Assembly: GCA_964425215.1 (NCBI GenBank)
Contig: CAYRLW010000056.1
Location: 1 to 19,033 of the forward strand
DNA from: CAYRLW01 sp964425215
GTDB taxonomy: Bacteria > Spirochaetota > Spirochaetia > Treponematales > Breznakiellaceae
Direction: 5' to 3'
DNA: 19,033 nt
The position numbers and the translations under genes are program-made. This document shows positions 7,400-15,300 of the stretch, piece by piece (the stretch's first letter is position 1; every line of letters begins with the position of its first letter). The notes under the pieces were generated by a model. It did not search any database. It had not been told where the DNA came from and was given only the letters and a program-made list of their open reading frames with translations.

Positions 7400-9378
7400 G
7401 CGGTTACTCCCATGATAATAAAGAGAAAAGCGGTTATGATTGCCACATACAATACGTACAGGTACGTTTGTCCTTGTTGCAAAATATATACCCTAGGAAT
7501 TATCCGATTCGCCTTTTCAAAAACAGGTAAAACCCAGCGGTCCAAGACCGTATCAGGAACGGTAGCCTGAAACTGTTCTTTTTCAGGAAACGGCTTTTTA
7601 AGCCTGATTTGGGTTACCGAAGGCCACAGGATAAAGGAAAAGAGCTTAACCATCCGTTGCCCTAAACTGGCGGCGGTATACCGCATCCGGGCCGTGGGTT
7701 GCCCGTAACCACAGTCCCAGGTGGGATGACTGGGGACGTCAACGGCCCGTCGTTTACGGTTGCGGTACCAGATGACCCCAACCACAGCGGTAAAAACTAA
7801 ACCAAGACCCATAGAGGTCAGCCAAAGGGGATGGGTTAAACTGGTAAACGAAAGGTTTTTCGTCCGCGTTGGATCCCAAGCGTGGACCGCGTCCTGTAAA
7901 AGGGAAAAAACCGACCAGGGAAAGAGCCCTAAAAAAAGACAAATAAGGGCTATACCATACGGGGGTATTCGCATTGACAAGGGGGGATCATGGGCAGGAG
8001 GCAGGGTTTCTGAACGGGGAGAACCCAGAAATATAGAACTTACTAAGCGGACGAACACCATCACCGCCAGAGCTCCCACCATGGCTAAGACCACGGCGGA
8101 TATGGCTGCCAGGGTTACTTCCATGGCACCGGAGACGGATAGGGCGGAGAACATACCCAGATAGAGGAGCCATTCTCCGGCAAAGCCGTTTAGGGGTGGC
8201 AAAGCGCTGATCGCTAGGGCTCCCACTATAAAAAGAAAGGCTGTCTGGGGCATTTTTTTAATCAGGCCCCCCATTTGTTCTATGTCCCTGGTTTCCGTGG
8301 CATGAATAATAGAACCGGCATTAAGGAATAATAGGGATTTAAAGAGACCATGGTTCCACACATGGAAAAGAGCGCCCCCCAGACCAAGCAGGATAAGGGT
8401 TCCCTCTCCGTAGGATTCTCCTATGAGCCCTATGCCCATCCCCATAAAAATAATTCCAATATTCTCTATACTGCTATACGCGAGGACCCTTTTTAAATCC
8501 CCCTGCCCTAGGGCAAACGCGATGCCAAAAAGGGCCGATACGGCGCCCAGCAGTAAAAGGCTGAAACCCCACCACGGAGGAATAAGGGTAAACAGAGAGA
8601 CCATACGGAGAATTCCATATACCCCCATTTTAAGCATAACCCCCGACATTACTGCGGAAACATGGCTAGGAGCGTTGGCGTGGGCCCCGGGAAGCCACAC
8701 GTGGAAGGGCATAATTCCAGCCTTAAACCCAAACCCGATTACCGCCAGTATAAATATCAGGTCCGCCCGCTGGGGTCCGATTCCTGAATTAACGAGCAGA
8801 GAAAAAGAAAGCGTCCCGTCTTTCCAAAGGGTAAACATGGCTAGGAGCAGAAGGGTTCCCACGTGGGTAGCCACCAGGTATACCCAGGAGGCCCTCCGGA
8901 CCTCTATTTTATGATCCTCCGTGGAGGCGGTAAAGTACGCCGAAAGGGCCATAATTTCCCAAGCAAGGAGAAACAGAACCGCGTCCTGGGCCAGTACAAC
9001 CAAGGCCATGGCGGCGGTAAGGAGTCCGTAAAACACCCCCAGGCGGCCCCCATTATCCCCATGGTCCCTTTGATTCCAGTAACCTACACCGAAAATCGCT
9101 CCCCAAAGGGGCAGGGTAAACACTAAAATAAGAAAAACCGCGCTGAGTCGATCAATAAAAATAGAAAATTGTCCCCAGGGTAAAAACCAGGGGAGAGAAA
9201 GAAAGAGGGGCGCCGCAAGGAATAGGGTTCCTACCGTACCCGTCAGACCCATAAGGGATCCAAGGGCAAAAATACCTACAGTAACGATTTGGCTAGGCCT
9301 ATTTCTCCACAAACCCACGGGAAGGCCGCTTAAGGCTAAAAGGATTATCCCCGAAAGCACAAAACCAAGATATATCAT
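7396..9378 (-). CDS. HyfB/HycC-like antiporter-type membrane subunit, second copy
   Basis: A 660-residue membrane protein of the NuoL/M-type proton-conducting family. E141 sits in AWEIMALSAY, K219 in GFGFKAGIMP, H226, then GAHANAPSHVSAVMSGVMLK with K250, DLKRVLAYSSIENIG, and a TM12-type lysine in HVWNHGLFKSLLF. A C-terminal extension carries WDCGYGQPTARMRYTAASL. I chose the ATG at 9378 because AGGA lies 8-9 nt upstream and it starts 40 bp after the previous stop. A longer reading would begin with TTG at 9462 and overlap the previous gene by 44 bp. The chain is a close paralogue of the gene immediately upstream (same length, same motifs, same C-terminal signature), so the two look like a tandem duplication. 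Confidence 0.92.
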   Translation of the reverse strand: MIYLGFVLSGIILLALSGLPVGLWRNRPSQIVTVGIFALGSLMGLTGTVGTLFLAAPLFLSLPWFLPWGQFSIFIDRLSAVFLILVFTLPLWGAIFGVGYWNQRDHGDNGGRLGVFYGLLTAAMALVVLAQDAVLFLLAWEIMALSAYFTASTEDHKIEVRRASWVYLVATHVGTLLLLAMFTLWKDGTLSFSLLVNSGIGPQRADLIFILAVIGFGFKAGIMPFHVWLPGAHANAPSHVSAVMSGVMLKMGVYGILRMVSLFTLIPPWWGFSLLLLGAVSALFGIAFALGQGDLKRVLAYSSIENIGIIFMGMGIGLIGESYGEGTLILLGLGGALFHVWNHGLFKSLLFLNAGSIIHATETRDIEQMGGLIKKMPQTAFLFIVGALAISALPPLNGFAGEWLLYLGMFSALSVSGAMEVTLAAISAVVLAMVGALAVMVFVRLVSSIFLGSPRSETLPPAHDPPLSMRIPPYGIALICLFLGLFPWSVFSLLQDAVHAWDPTRTKNLSFTSLTHPLWLTSMGLGLVFTAVVGVIWYRNRKRRAVDVPSHPTWDCGYGQPTARMRYTAASLGQRMVKLFSFILWPSVTQIRLKKPFPEKEQFQATVPDTVLDRWVLPVFEKANRIIPRVYILQQGQTYLYVLYVAIITAFLFIIMGVTA

Positions 9379-9418
9379 TGAATAGTTCCTCGTTATTCCA
9401 TCGCCCAGGATGGATAGT

Positions 9419-11440
9419 TCATTGGGTAAAGGTTTGTAAAAAGATATCCCTAAAAGGGACAAGGGTTATAAAAAGCAAACCCAAAATGACGACCAGATAC
9501 AGAATGTACCAGTGGGTTAGGCCCTGTTGAAATTTATAAAACCACCGGGCCTTATCCCGCAAAACCATAAAGTCGGGAATCAAAAGGCGATCTAAAACCA
9601 AATCGTCCACGTGACTTTCTAAGGAAGCGGTTTTGGGAAAGGACTCCCGGAACCGGGGACCATGATCCTGGGGCCTAACGATCCATCGGAATAGGCCCAC
9701 CGCCGAACGGGCTAACGATCCGGCGGTATACTGCATCCGGGCCGTTGGGGCGGCGTAACCGCAATCCCAGGTCCCCACCGTTGGGGCCTGGGATGGGGAA
9801 AACCGTTTTTTAAAAAAAACCGTAAAAAGAAGGGCCAAAACAAAAAGACCAAGGGCTATCAAAAGGCCCAAGCTTATAAAGCCCAGGGGGAGCAGATCGT
9901 TGATAGAAGGCAAGGCCGCAAGGGAGGGACCGTTCCAAAAAACGATAGCTTTTTCCAAAAAGGGCACCGTAATCCCGGGGACAAACCCGATAAGCACACA
10001 CAGGAGGGCTAAAAAGATCATAGGCAGGGTCATGGCCTTTGGGGACTCATGAACCTGTTCCGCTCCCCCTGAGCGGGGACTGCCGAGAAATACCACGGAA
10101 AAAACCTTTACAAAACAGGCCACCGCCAAAGCGCCGATCATGGCAAGGGTGGGGGCTCCCAGAAGGGCGGGGAAAATGATCTTTTCGACCGATCCTGCGG
10201 ATTTAAAAAAACCGAGGTATATGAAAAGCTCACTGATAAACCCGTTTAACGGCGGAAGACCGCTAATAGCCACGGCTCCCACGAGGAAGGTTCCCGCCGT
10301 AAGGGGCATGGACCGGCCAAGGCCCCCCAGCCGATCTATCAACCGACTTCCCGTTCCGTGGAGCACCGATCCGGCGCCCATGAAAAGTAGGGATTTAAAT
10401 ATGCTGTGGTTCCAAACGTGCAAAAGACAGCCCGCGAGCCCCAAGACCACCCATTCGCTCCGGTTATAACTTCGCCCTAAAAGGGCCAAAGCGAGACCTA
10501 ACAGGATAATTCCGATGTTCTCTACGCTATGGTACGCCAACAAGCGTTTTAGATCGTGTTGGGCCAGCGCGAAGGCTACCCCTAACAGACCGCTAAGGAC
10601 CCCAAGGATCAACACGAGGAAACCCCAAAATGGGGATATTCCCGGTAAAAGAAAGGCTACCCGTATAATTCCATAGATCCCCATTTTTAACATAACCCCC
10701 GACAGCAGGGCGGAAACATGACTGGGGGCGTTGGCATGGGCCCCGGGAAGCCAAAAATGGAGGGGCATAAGGCCGGCTTTTAGTCCAAAGCCGAAGAGGG
10801 CTATCAAAAAGAGGATATTGGCGGTAGCCACCGGAATTTCTTTCCCCAGAGCTGGAAGCAGATCAAACGTACCGGTGCTGGAGCGCCAAAGGCTAAAGAA
10901 ACCAAAAAGGGCTAGGGTTCCCACGTGGGTAGCGATAAAATACACCAGAGCGCTTCTACGGGTTTGTTCTTTTTCATCCTCCGTGGCGATGAGAAAAAAC
11001 GCCCCCAGGGCCATGACTTCCCATCCTAAAAGAAATAGGCCCCCCTGCCGACTCATCAATAACAACACCATCCCCGCCAGGGTCATGCCCCAAAAAAACC
11101 TAATCCTGGCGGCGGTTCGGGGTTTAGCTTTGGGAGACCAATACGCCAGCGCGTAGATGGACCCTAAACCGCCTATCAAAAAAACAGGGACCATGAAAAA
11201 CGCCCCCAGGGGATCTAAACTAATCGTCGATTCAGGGAACACGAGCCACGGGAAGGGTAGAAGAGAAAAATCAGGATGAAGAATCCCCAAGCCGGCTCCC
11301 AATAGCCCCAACAGGGCTCCCAGCGTGGTAAAAAAGCTGGAACTCCTTCCCACCCAAGGGGATCGGGGCCTAAAAAAAAGGCCCGGGATTCCGCTGATAA
11401 AGAATAGAACCATCGCGAGGGAAACTATGGCTTCAGACAT
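9419..11440 (-). CDS. HyfB/HycC-like antiporter-type membrane subunit, first copy
   Basis: A 673-residue membrane protein with about 15-16 helices, first structural gene of the Ehr-type operon. Key residues: E141 (GWEVMALGAF), K221 (GFGLKAGLMP), H228, GAHANAPSHVSALLSGVMLK with K252, DLKRLLAYHSVENIG at about 296-310, H341 and K349 (HVWNHSIFKSLLF). The soluble C-terminal signature GTWDCGYAAPTARMQYTAGS is at 557-576. All charged residues needed for ion translocation in this family are present, so the subunit is likely functional. The start ATG follows a weak AGG Shine-Dalgarno and lies 14 bp after the stop of the EIIA/HTH gene. That gap is too small for an independent terminator and promoter. 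Confidence 0.93.
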   Translation of the reverse strand: MSEAIVSLAMVLFFISGIPGLFFRPRSPWVGRSSSFFTTLGALLGLLGAGLGILHPDFSLLPFPWLVFPESTISLDPLGAFFMVPVFLIGGLGSIYALAYWSPKAKPRTAARIRFFWGMTLAGMVLLLMSRQGGLFLLGWEVMALGAFFLIATEDEKEQTRRSALVYFIATHVGTLALFGFFSLWRSSTGTFDLLPALGKEIPVATANILFLIALFGFGLKAGLMPLHFWLPGAHANAPSHVSALLSGVMLKMGIYGIIRVAFLLPGISPFWGFLVLILGVLSGLLGVAFALAQHDLKRLLAYHSVENIGIILLGLALALLGRSYNRSEWVVLGLAGCLLHVWNHSIFKSLLFMGAGSVLHGTGSRLIDRLGGLGRSMPLTAGTFLVGAVAISGLPPLNGFISELFIYLGFFKSAGSVEKIIFPALLGAPTLAMIGALAVACFVKVFSVVFLGSPRSGGAEQVHESPKAMTLPMIFLALLCVLIGFVPGITVPFLEKAIVFWNGPSLAALPSINDLLPLGFISLGLLIALGLFVLALLFTVFFKKRFSPSQAPTVGTWDCGYAAPTARMQYTAGSLARSAVGLFRWIVRPQDHGPRFRESFPKTASLESHVDDLVLDRLLIPDFMVLRDKARWFYKFQQGLTHWYILYLVVILGLLFITLVPFRDIFLQTFTQ

Positions 11441-11454
11441 TGGTTTTACCTAAA

Positions 11455-12141
11455 CTAGGATGCGATAGGGGGGATAAGACTTTCTATCCTCTGAAGAACT
11501 TGAAAAATTTCCTCGGGTTTTCCCCGAGATTCCAATACCTTAAGAAAATCGGGATCCTTTAAAACAAAGGCTATACGGGAAAGAAGGTGCAAATGGGATC
11601 GGACCGTTGGACTGACTATGGTAAAAAGAATGGAAACGCTTTTGCCGTCTATCGCTTTAAAATCAATCGGTTTTTTAAGGAAACAAAGGGTAACCGAAGC
11701 CTCCGAAACCTGCAAAACCAGGGGATTCCGTGCATGGGGGATAGCTATACCGTTTCCTATCCCCGTGGATCCCAGGCTTTCCCGGGCGACCAAGGTTTGA
11801 TACAAGAACAGCCGATCCACATCCTCCGGTAGTTTCATCCTATCCACGATAGATTTTAACACCTCCGCGTTCGTAGACCCCTCCACATCGTAGAGGATAC
11901 CGCCGGAACGCAGAGCAGTGGTCAACCGTGGTAAATCCAGGGTTTCCCCATCCTCCTTTAAAAAGAGGTCCGGAGAAATGCGCAGGCCCCGCCCTGTAGC
12001 CCATTCTAACAGTTCGGTTCTATTAAAACGGTAGGCGTCGTTTATTTTATAACACGGAATTTCCTTCTGTTCGATCCATCGGTATACCGTATCGACAGAA
12101 ACCCTTAGGAGTTCCGCCGTTTCTTGTACTGAAAATTGCAT
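11455..12141 (-). CDS. Excisionase-type HTH fused to PTS EIIA (PtsN-like) regulator
   Basis: 228 residues. Residues 1-50 form a MerR/excisionase-type winged helix (VQETAELLRVSVDTVYRWIE, then IPCYKINDAYRFNRTELLEW). Residues about 65-228 form a PTS EIIA type 2 / EIIA-Ntr domain with the phospho-acceptor H136 in GIAIPHARNP. No EIIB or EIIC part is present. Such proteins fit a regulator whose DNA binding, or protein contacts, respond to phosphorylation by HPr or EI-Ntr. The gene starts 20 bp after the tRNA-Arg and ends 14 bp before the first HyfB-like gene, so it is the probable first protein-coding cistron of the Ehr-type transcript and a candidate controller of it. The direct DNA target is not known. 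Confidence 0.9.
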   Translation of the reverse strand: MQFSVQETAELLRVSVDTVYRWIEQKEIPCYKINDAYRFNRTELLEWATGRGLRISPDLFLKEDGETLDLPRLTTALRSGGILYDVEGSTNAEVLKSIVDRMKLPEDVDRLFLYQTLVARESLGSTGIGNGIAIPHARNPLVLQVSEASVTLCFLKKPIDFKAIDGKSVSILFTIVSPTVRSHLHLLSRIAFVLKDPDFLKVLESRGKPEEIFQVLQRIESLIPPIAS

Positions 12142-12161
12142 CTGTTACCCCGATAAGGCGA

Positions 12162-12235
12162 TGACCCGGAGCCGATTCGAACGGCCGACCTACTGCTTAG
12201 GAGGCAGTTGCTCTATCCAGCTGAGCTACCGGATC
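12162..12235 (-). tRNA. tRNA-Arg (anticodon CCU)
   Basis: The minus strand folds as a full cloverleaf of 74 nt. The acceptor GATCCGG pairs with CCGGGTC (one T-G pair). The D arm is GCTC...GAGC. The anticodon arm ACTGC-CTCCTAA-GCAGT presents CCT. The T arm is GGCCG-TTCGAAT-CGGCT (one mispair or wobble at most), followed by discriminator A. CCA is not encoded. It reads the arginine codon AGG. It is followed after 20 bp by the EIIA/HTH gene with no terminator between. Confidence 0.95.
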
Positions 12236-12245
12236 GGTACGTCTA

Positions 12246-12275
12246 TGTATACTCTGGTCCCGGTACACCTGTCAA
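12246..12275 (-). promoter_or_regulatory. Strong sigma-70-type promoter for tRNA-Arg and possibly the downstream operon
   Basis: The minus strand carries a perfect -35 TTGACA (12270-12275) and a -10 TATACA (12246-12251) with an 18-bp spacer. The -10 box ends about 10 bp before the tRNA 5' end, as expected for a tRNA promoter. No other promoter fits in the 20 bp between tRNA and EIIA/HTH gene, so readthrough from here may feed the whole Ehr-type operon. Confidence 0.75.
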
Positions 12276-12281
12276 CGAGTC

Positions 12282-12310
12282 TTGTCCTGGCAAGGTAAAA
12301 TCGGTAGACT
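12282..12310 (+). promoter_or_regulatory. purL: Candidate purL promoter
   Basis: TTGTCC (12282-12287), 17 bp, then TAGACT (12305-12310): four of six bases match consensus in each box. It is the best sigma-70-like candidate I see between the divergent tRNA and purL. It is weak by sequence and unproven. It would place the mRNA start near 12317, a short leader before the GTG at 12346. Confidence 0.35.
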
Positions 12311-12312
12311 GG

Positions 12313-12337
12313 CTCCTAAGCTACCATCTTTTAGGAG
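12313..12337 (+). promoter_or_regulatory. purL: Anti-Shine-Dalgarno hairpin in the purL leader
   Basis: CTCCTAA at 12313-12319 is the exact complement of TTAGGAG at 12331-12337, which contains the purL ribosome-binding site (AGGAGGG, 7 nt before the GTG at 12346). If transcription starts upstream of 12313, the stem would hide the binding site. An alternative stem GGTAG/CTACC (12303-12307 with 12321-12325) interleaves with it. Both stems are short. Confidence 0.35.
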
Positions 12338-12345
12338 GGCCCAAC

Positions 12346-15300
12346 GTGTCCACCCCCCCAGACGCTATTCAACGAATCTACGTGGAAAAAAAAGCCGGTT
12401 TTGACGTGGAAGCCCGGAATGTACAAACCGAATTGGTTGAATTTTTAGGGGTAACCTATCCGGAACTGCATCGGGGTCTTAGGGTTCGGATTCTTCATCG
12501 TTACGACGTGGCCCATTTGGATACAGAGCAGTTTGATAAGGCTTGCACGTACGTCCTTTCGGAACCCCAGTCCGATAGGGTCTACAACTCCATTCTTGTT
12601 CCGGCGGAGGAGGGGGAACAATTTTTCGCCGTAGAATACCTCCAGGGGCAGTACGATCAACGGGCCGATTCGGCGGAGCAGTGTATTGCCCTGGTGTGCG
12701 GCCTTCGGCCCACCGTTCGTTGCGCCCGGGTGTATCTTTTTCAACTCCCCGGGACAGGACTTTCGGAAAAAGTCCTGGGGGCGATAAAACAGTACCTTAT
12801 TAATCCCGTGGACTCCCGGGAAGCGGAACTGGGACTCCCCGCTTCTTTGGATAACCCCACGTTTCAATCCCGAAGGGTCCCCACGGTGGAAGGCCTTATC
12901 AGCCAGAACGATGGGGAATTAAAGGAGACCCTGAAGAGACTCGGCTTAGCCATGGGGCTGGAGGATCTGCGGTTCTGCCAAGCCTACTTCCAAAGCAAGC
13001 ATCGGGATCCCAGCTTGGCGGAACTGCGGGTCCTGGACACCTACTGGTCCGACCATTGCAGGCACACTACCTTTACCACCGAACTGGGTTCCGTGGATTT
13101 TGATAACTTTCCCGAAGCCCCGGCGCTTCGGCGGGCCATGGATCTGTACATGAAGGTTCGGCAGGAGGTTTACGGAGAAACGGATAGGAAGTCCCGGCCC
13201 ATCACGTTGATGGACCTGGCAACCATTGGCACCCGGGTTTTAAAAAAACGGGGCCTGGCCGCGGATGTGGAAGAATCCAAGGAAATAAACGCCTGTTCAA
13301 TCCGTTGTACCATGGAATACGACGATGGAAGTACCGAACCCTGGCTTTTAATGTTTAAAAACGAAACCCACAACCATCCAACGGAAATTGAACCCTTCGG
13401 CGGGGCGGCCACCTGTCTCGGCGGAGCTATCCGAGATCCCCTATCGGGTCGGGCGTACGTGTACCAGGCCATGAGGGTCTCCGGCGGCGGGGACCCGCGA
13501 AAACCGATCAGCACTACCTTAAAGGGGAAACTACCCCAAATTAAAATAGCCCGGGAAGCTGCGGCGGGTTATTCATCCTACGGCAACCAAATAGGGCTTG
13601 CCACGGGCCAGGTGGCCGAAGTGTACCACCAGGGCTTTGTGGCCAAACGGATGGAGTTGGGAGCCGTCATTGGGGCCGTAAAGGAAGCGTGGGTCCGTCG
13701 GGAGGAACCCCAAAAGGGGGATGTGGTACTCCTGGTGGGTGGAAAAACCGGCAGGGACGGCATCGGAGGGGCCACGGGGTCCTCCAGGGTCCACACGGAT
13801 CAGTCGGTGCAAAGCGCCGGGGCGGAGGTGCAGAAGGGAAATCCGGTGGAAGAGAGAAAAATCCAGCGGCTCTTCCGGAATCCCCGCCTAAGCCGGTTAA
13901 TCAAACGGTGTAATGACTTTGGGGCCGGGGGCGTATCCGTGGCGGTGGGGGAACTCGCCGGGGGCTTGGATATCGATTTAGACCGGGTCCCCAAAAAATA
14001 CGAGGATCTAGACGGTATGGAGATCGCGATTTCCGAGTCCCAGGAGCGCATGGCCGTGGTTGTGGATCCGTCGGATGTAACCGCTTTTATCGACTTGGCC
14101 TTGGAAGAAAACCTGACCGCGGTTCCCATCGCGGTGGTGACCGATCAGGGGGATTCCCCGTCGGCCCGATTAAGGATGACCTGGCAGGGGGTTACCATCG
14201 TAGACTTGGACCGGTCCTTCCTCGATTCTAACGGCGCCCCCCGCACCACGACGGTAAAAATGACCGGCTCCGGGTCCAGCGTAGGGTCTCCCGACCTCCC
14301 CATGACCCCTTCGGCGATTTTGGACCAAATAGAGCGGGAACTTCGATCTCTACGGACCACCAGCCGCCGGGGTTTACAGGAACGGTTTGATGGCTCCATC
14401 GGCGCTTCGTCGGTTTTGTATCCTTGGGCTGGGGTGGAACAGGGGACCCCCGAATGCGGGATGGTAGCCCTACTCCCGTCCCTCGACAAGGCCCCCCGGA
14501 CGGCTAGTATTATGACCTTTGGTTACGACCCCGAGGTGGCGACCCTTAGTCCCTACCGGGGCGCCAAGGGAGCTATTCGGGAAGCCCTGGCCAAATTCGC
14601 CTGTTTAGGGGGAAACCCATGGACCGCCCGGCTTTCCCTCCAAGAATACTTTGAAAAACCCGACGATCCGTCCTCGTGGGGGAAACCACTGCAGGCCCTT
14701 TTAGGGGCCCTGGAAGCCCAATTGGCGTTGGAAATCCCCGCGATTGGAGGAAAAGACTCCATGTCCGGTTCCTACCTGGACCCGGAACAGGGGATCCAAT
14801 TAAAAGTCCCCCCAACCCTGGTTGCCTTCGCCGCCGGGACCGCCCCCGCGAAAGCTATCCGTTCATCCGCCCTTAGCGGAGAAGCCGGAAACCCCTTGGT
14901 TCTCCTGTATCTTTTACCCCAGGATGATGAATGGCAGGCCTTTAGGGCCAACATGAATACCCTTCAATCCCTTTCGGAACGAGGTTTGATCCTTTCGGCG
15001 ACCCCAATCGCTTCCGGAGGCCTCGGGGCGACCCTGGCTATTGCCGCATTTGGCAATACGGTGGGATTGGAGGTGGAAGGGGAAGTCCTCTCCATAATAC
15101 CCCCAACTTTTCATCAGGGGTCGGTATTGCTGGAGTTAGATGGAAGATCCTTTCAAGATGCCTCGATCCTCGCTTCCGCAGCCCACTACGCCATGGTGGG
15201 CCACACCATAGGGGAACCGGTTTTCCGTATTCGAGGTGAGGTGGTTTCGGATCCCACCCAAAACGAAACGCCTTTAAAGGTATTGCGTCGGGCATACGAA

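Noticed and set aside
8423..8914. 163-residue plus-strand open frame opposite the second HyfB-like gene
   Set aside because: It is a shadow of a conserved membrane protein gene, with no ribosome-binding site or recognisable motif.
9379..9462. Longer start (TTG at 9462) for the second HyfB-like gene
   Set aside because: It would overlap the previous gene by 44 bp, has no clear ribosome-binding site and is a TTG. ATG 9378 has a good AGGA upstream and gives a family-like hydrophobic N terminus.
2071..11440. Label of the operon as formate hydrogenlyase or [NiFe] hydrogenase-4
   Set aside because: The large subunit lacks every NiFe cysteine ligand, and no formate dehydrogenase or maturation gene is present in the window.
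12208..12345. Upstream in-frame ATG for purL at 12208
   Set aside because: It lies inside the tRNA-Arg gene and adds 46 residues unlike the family. GTG 12346 follows AGGAGG at the right distance.
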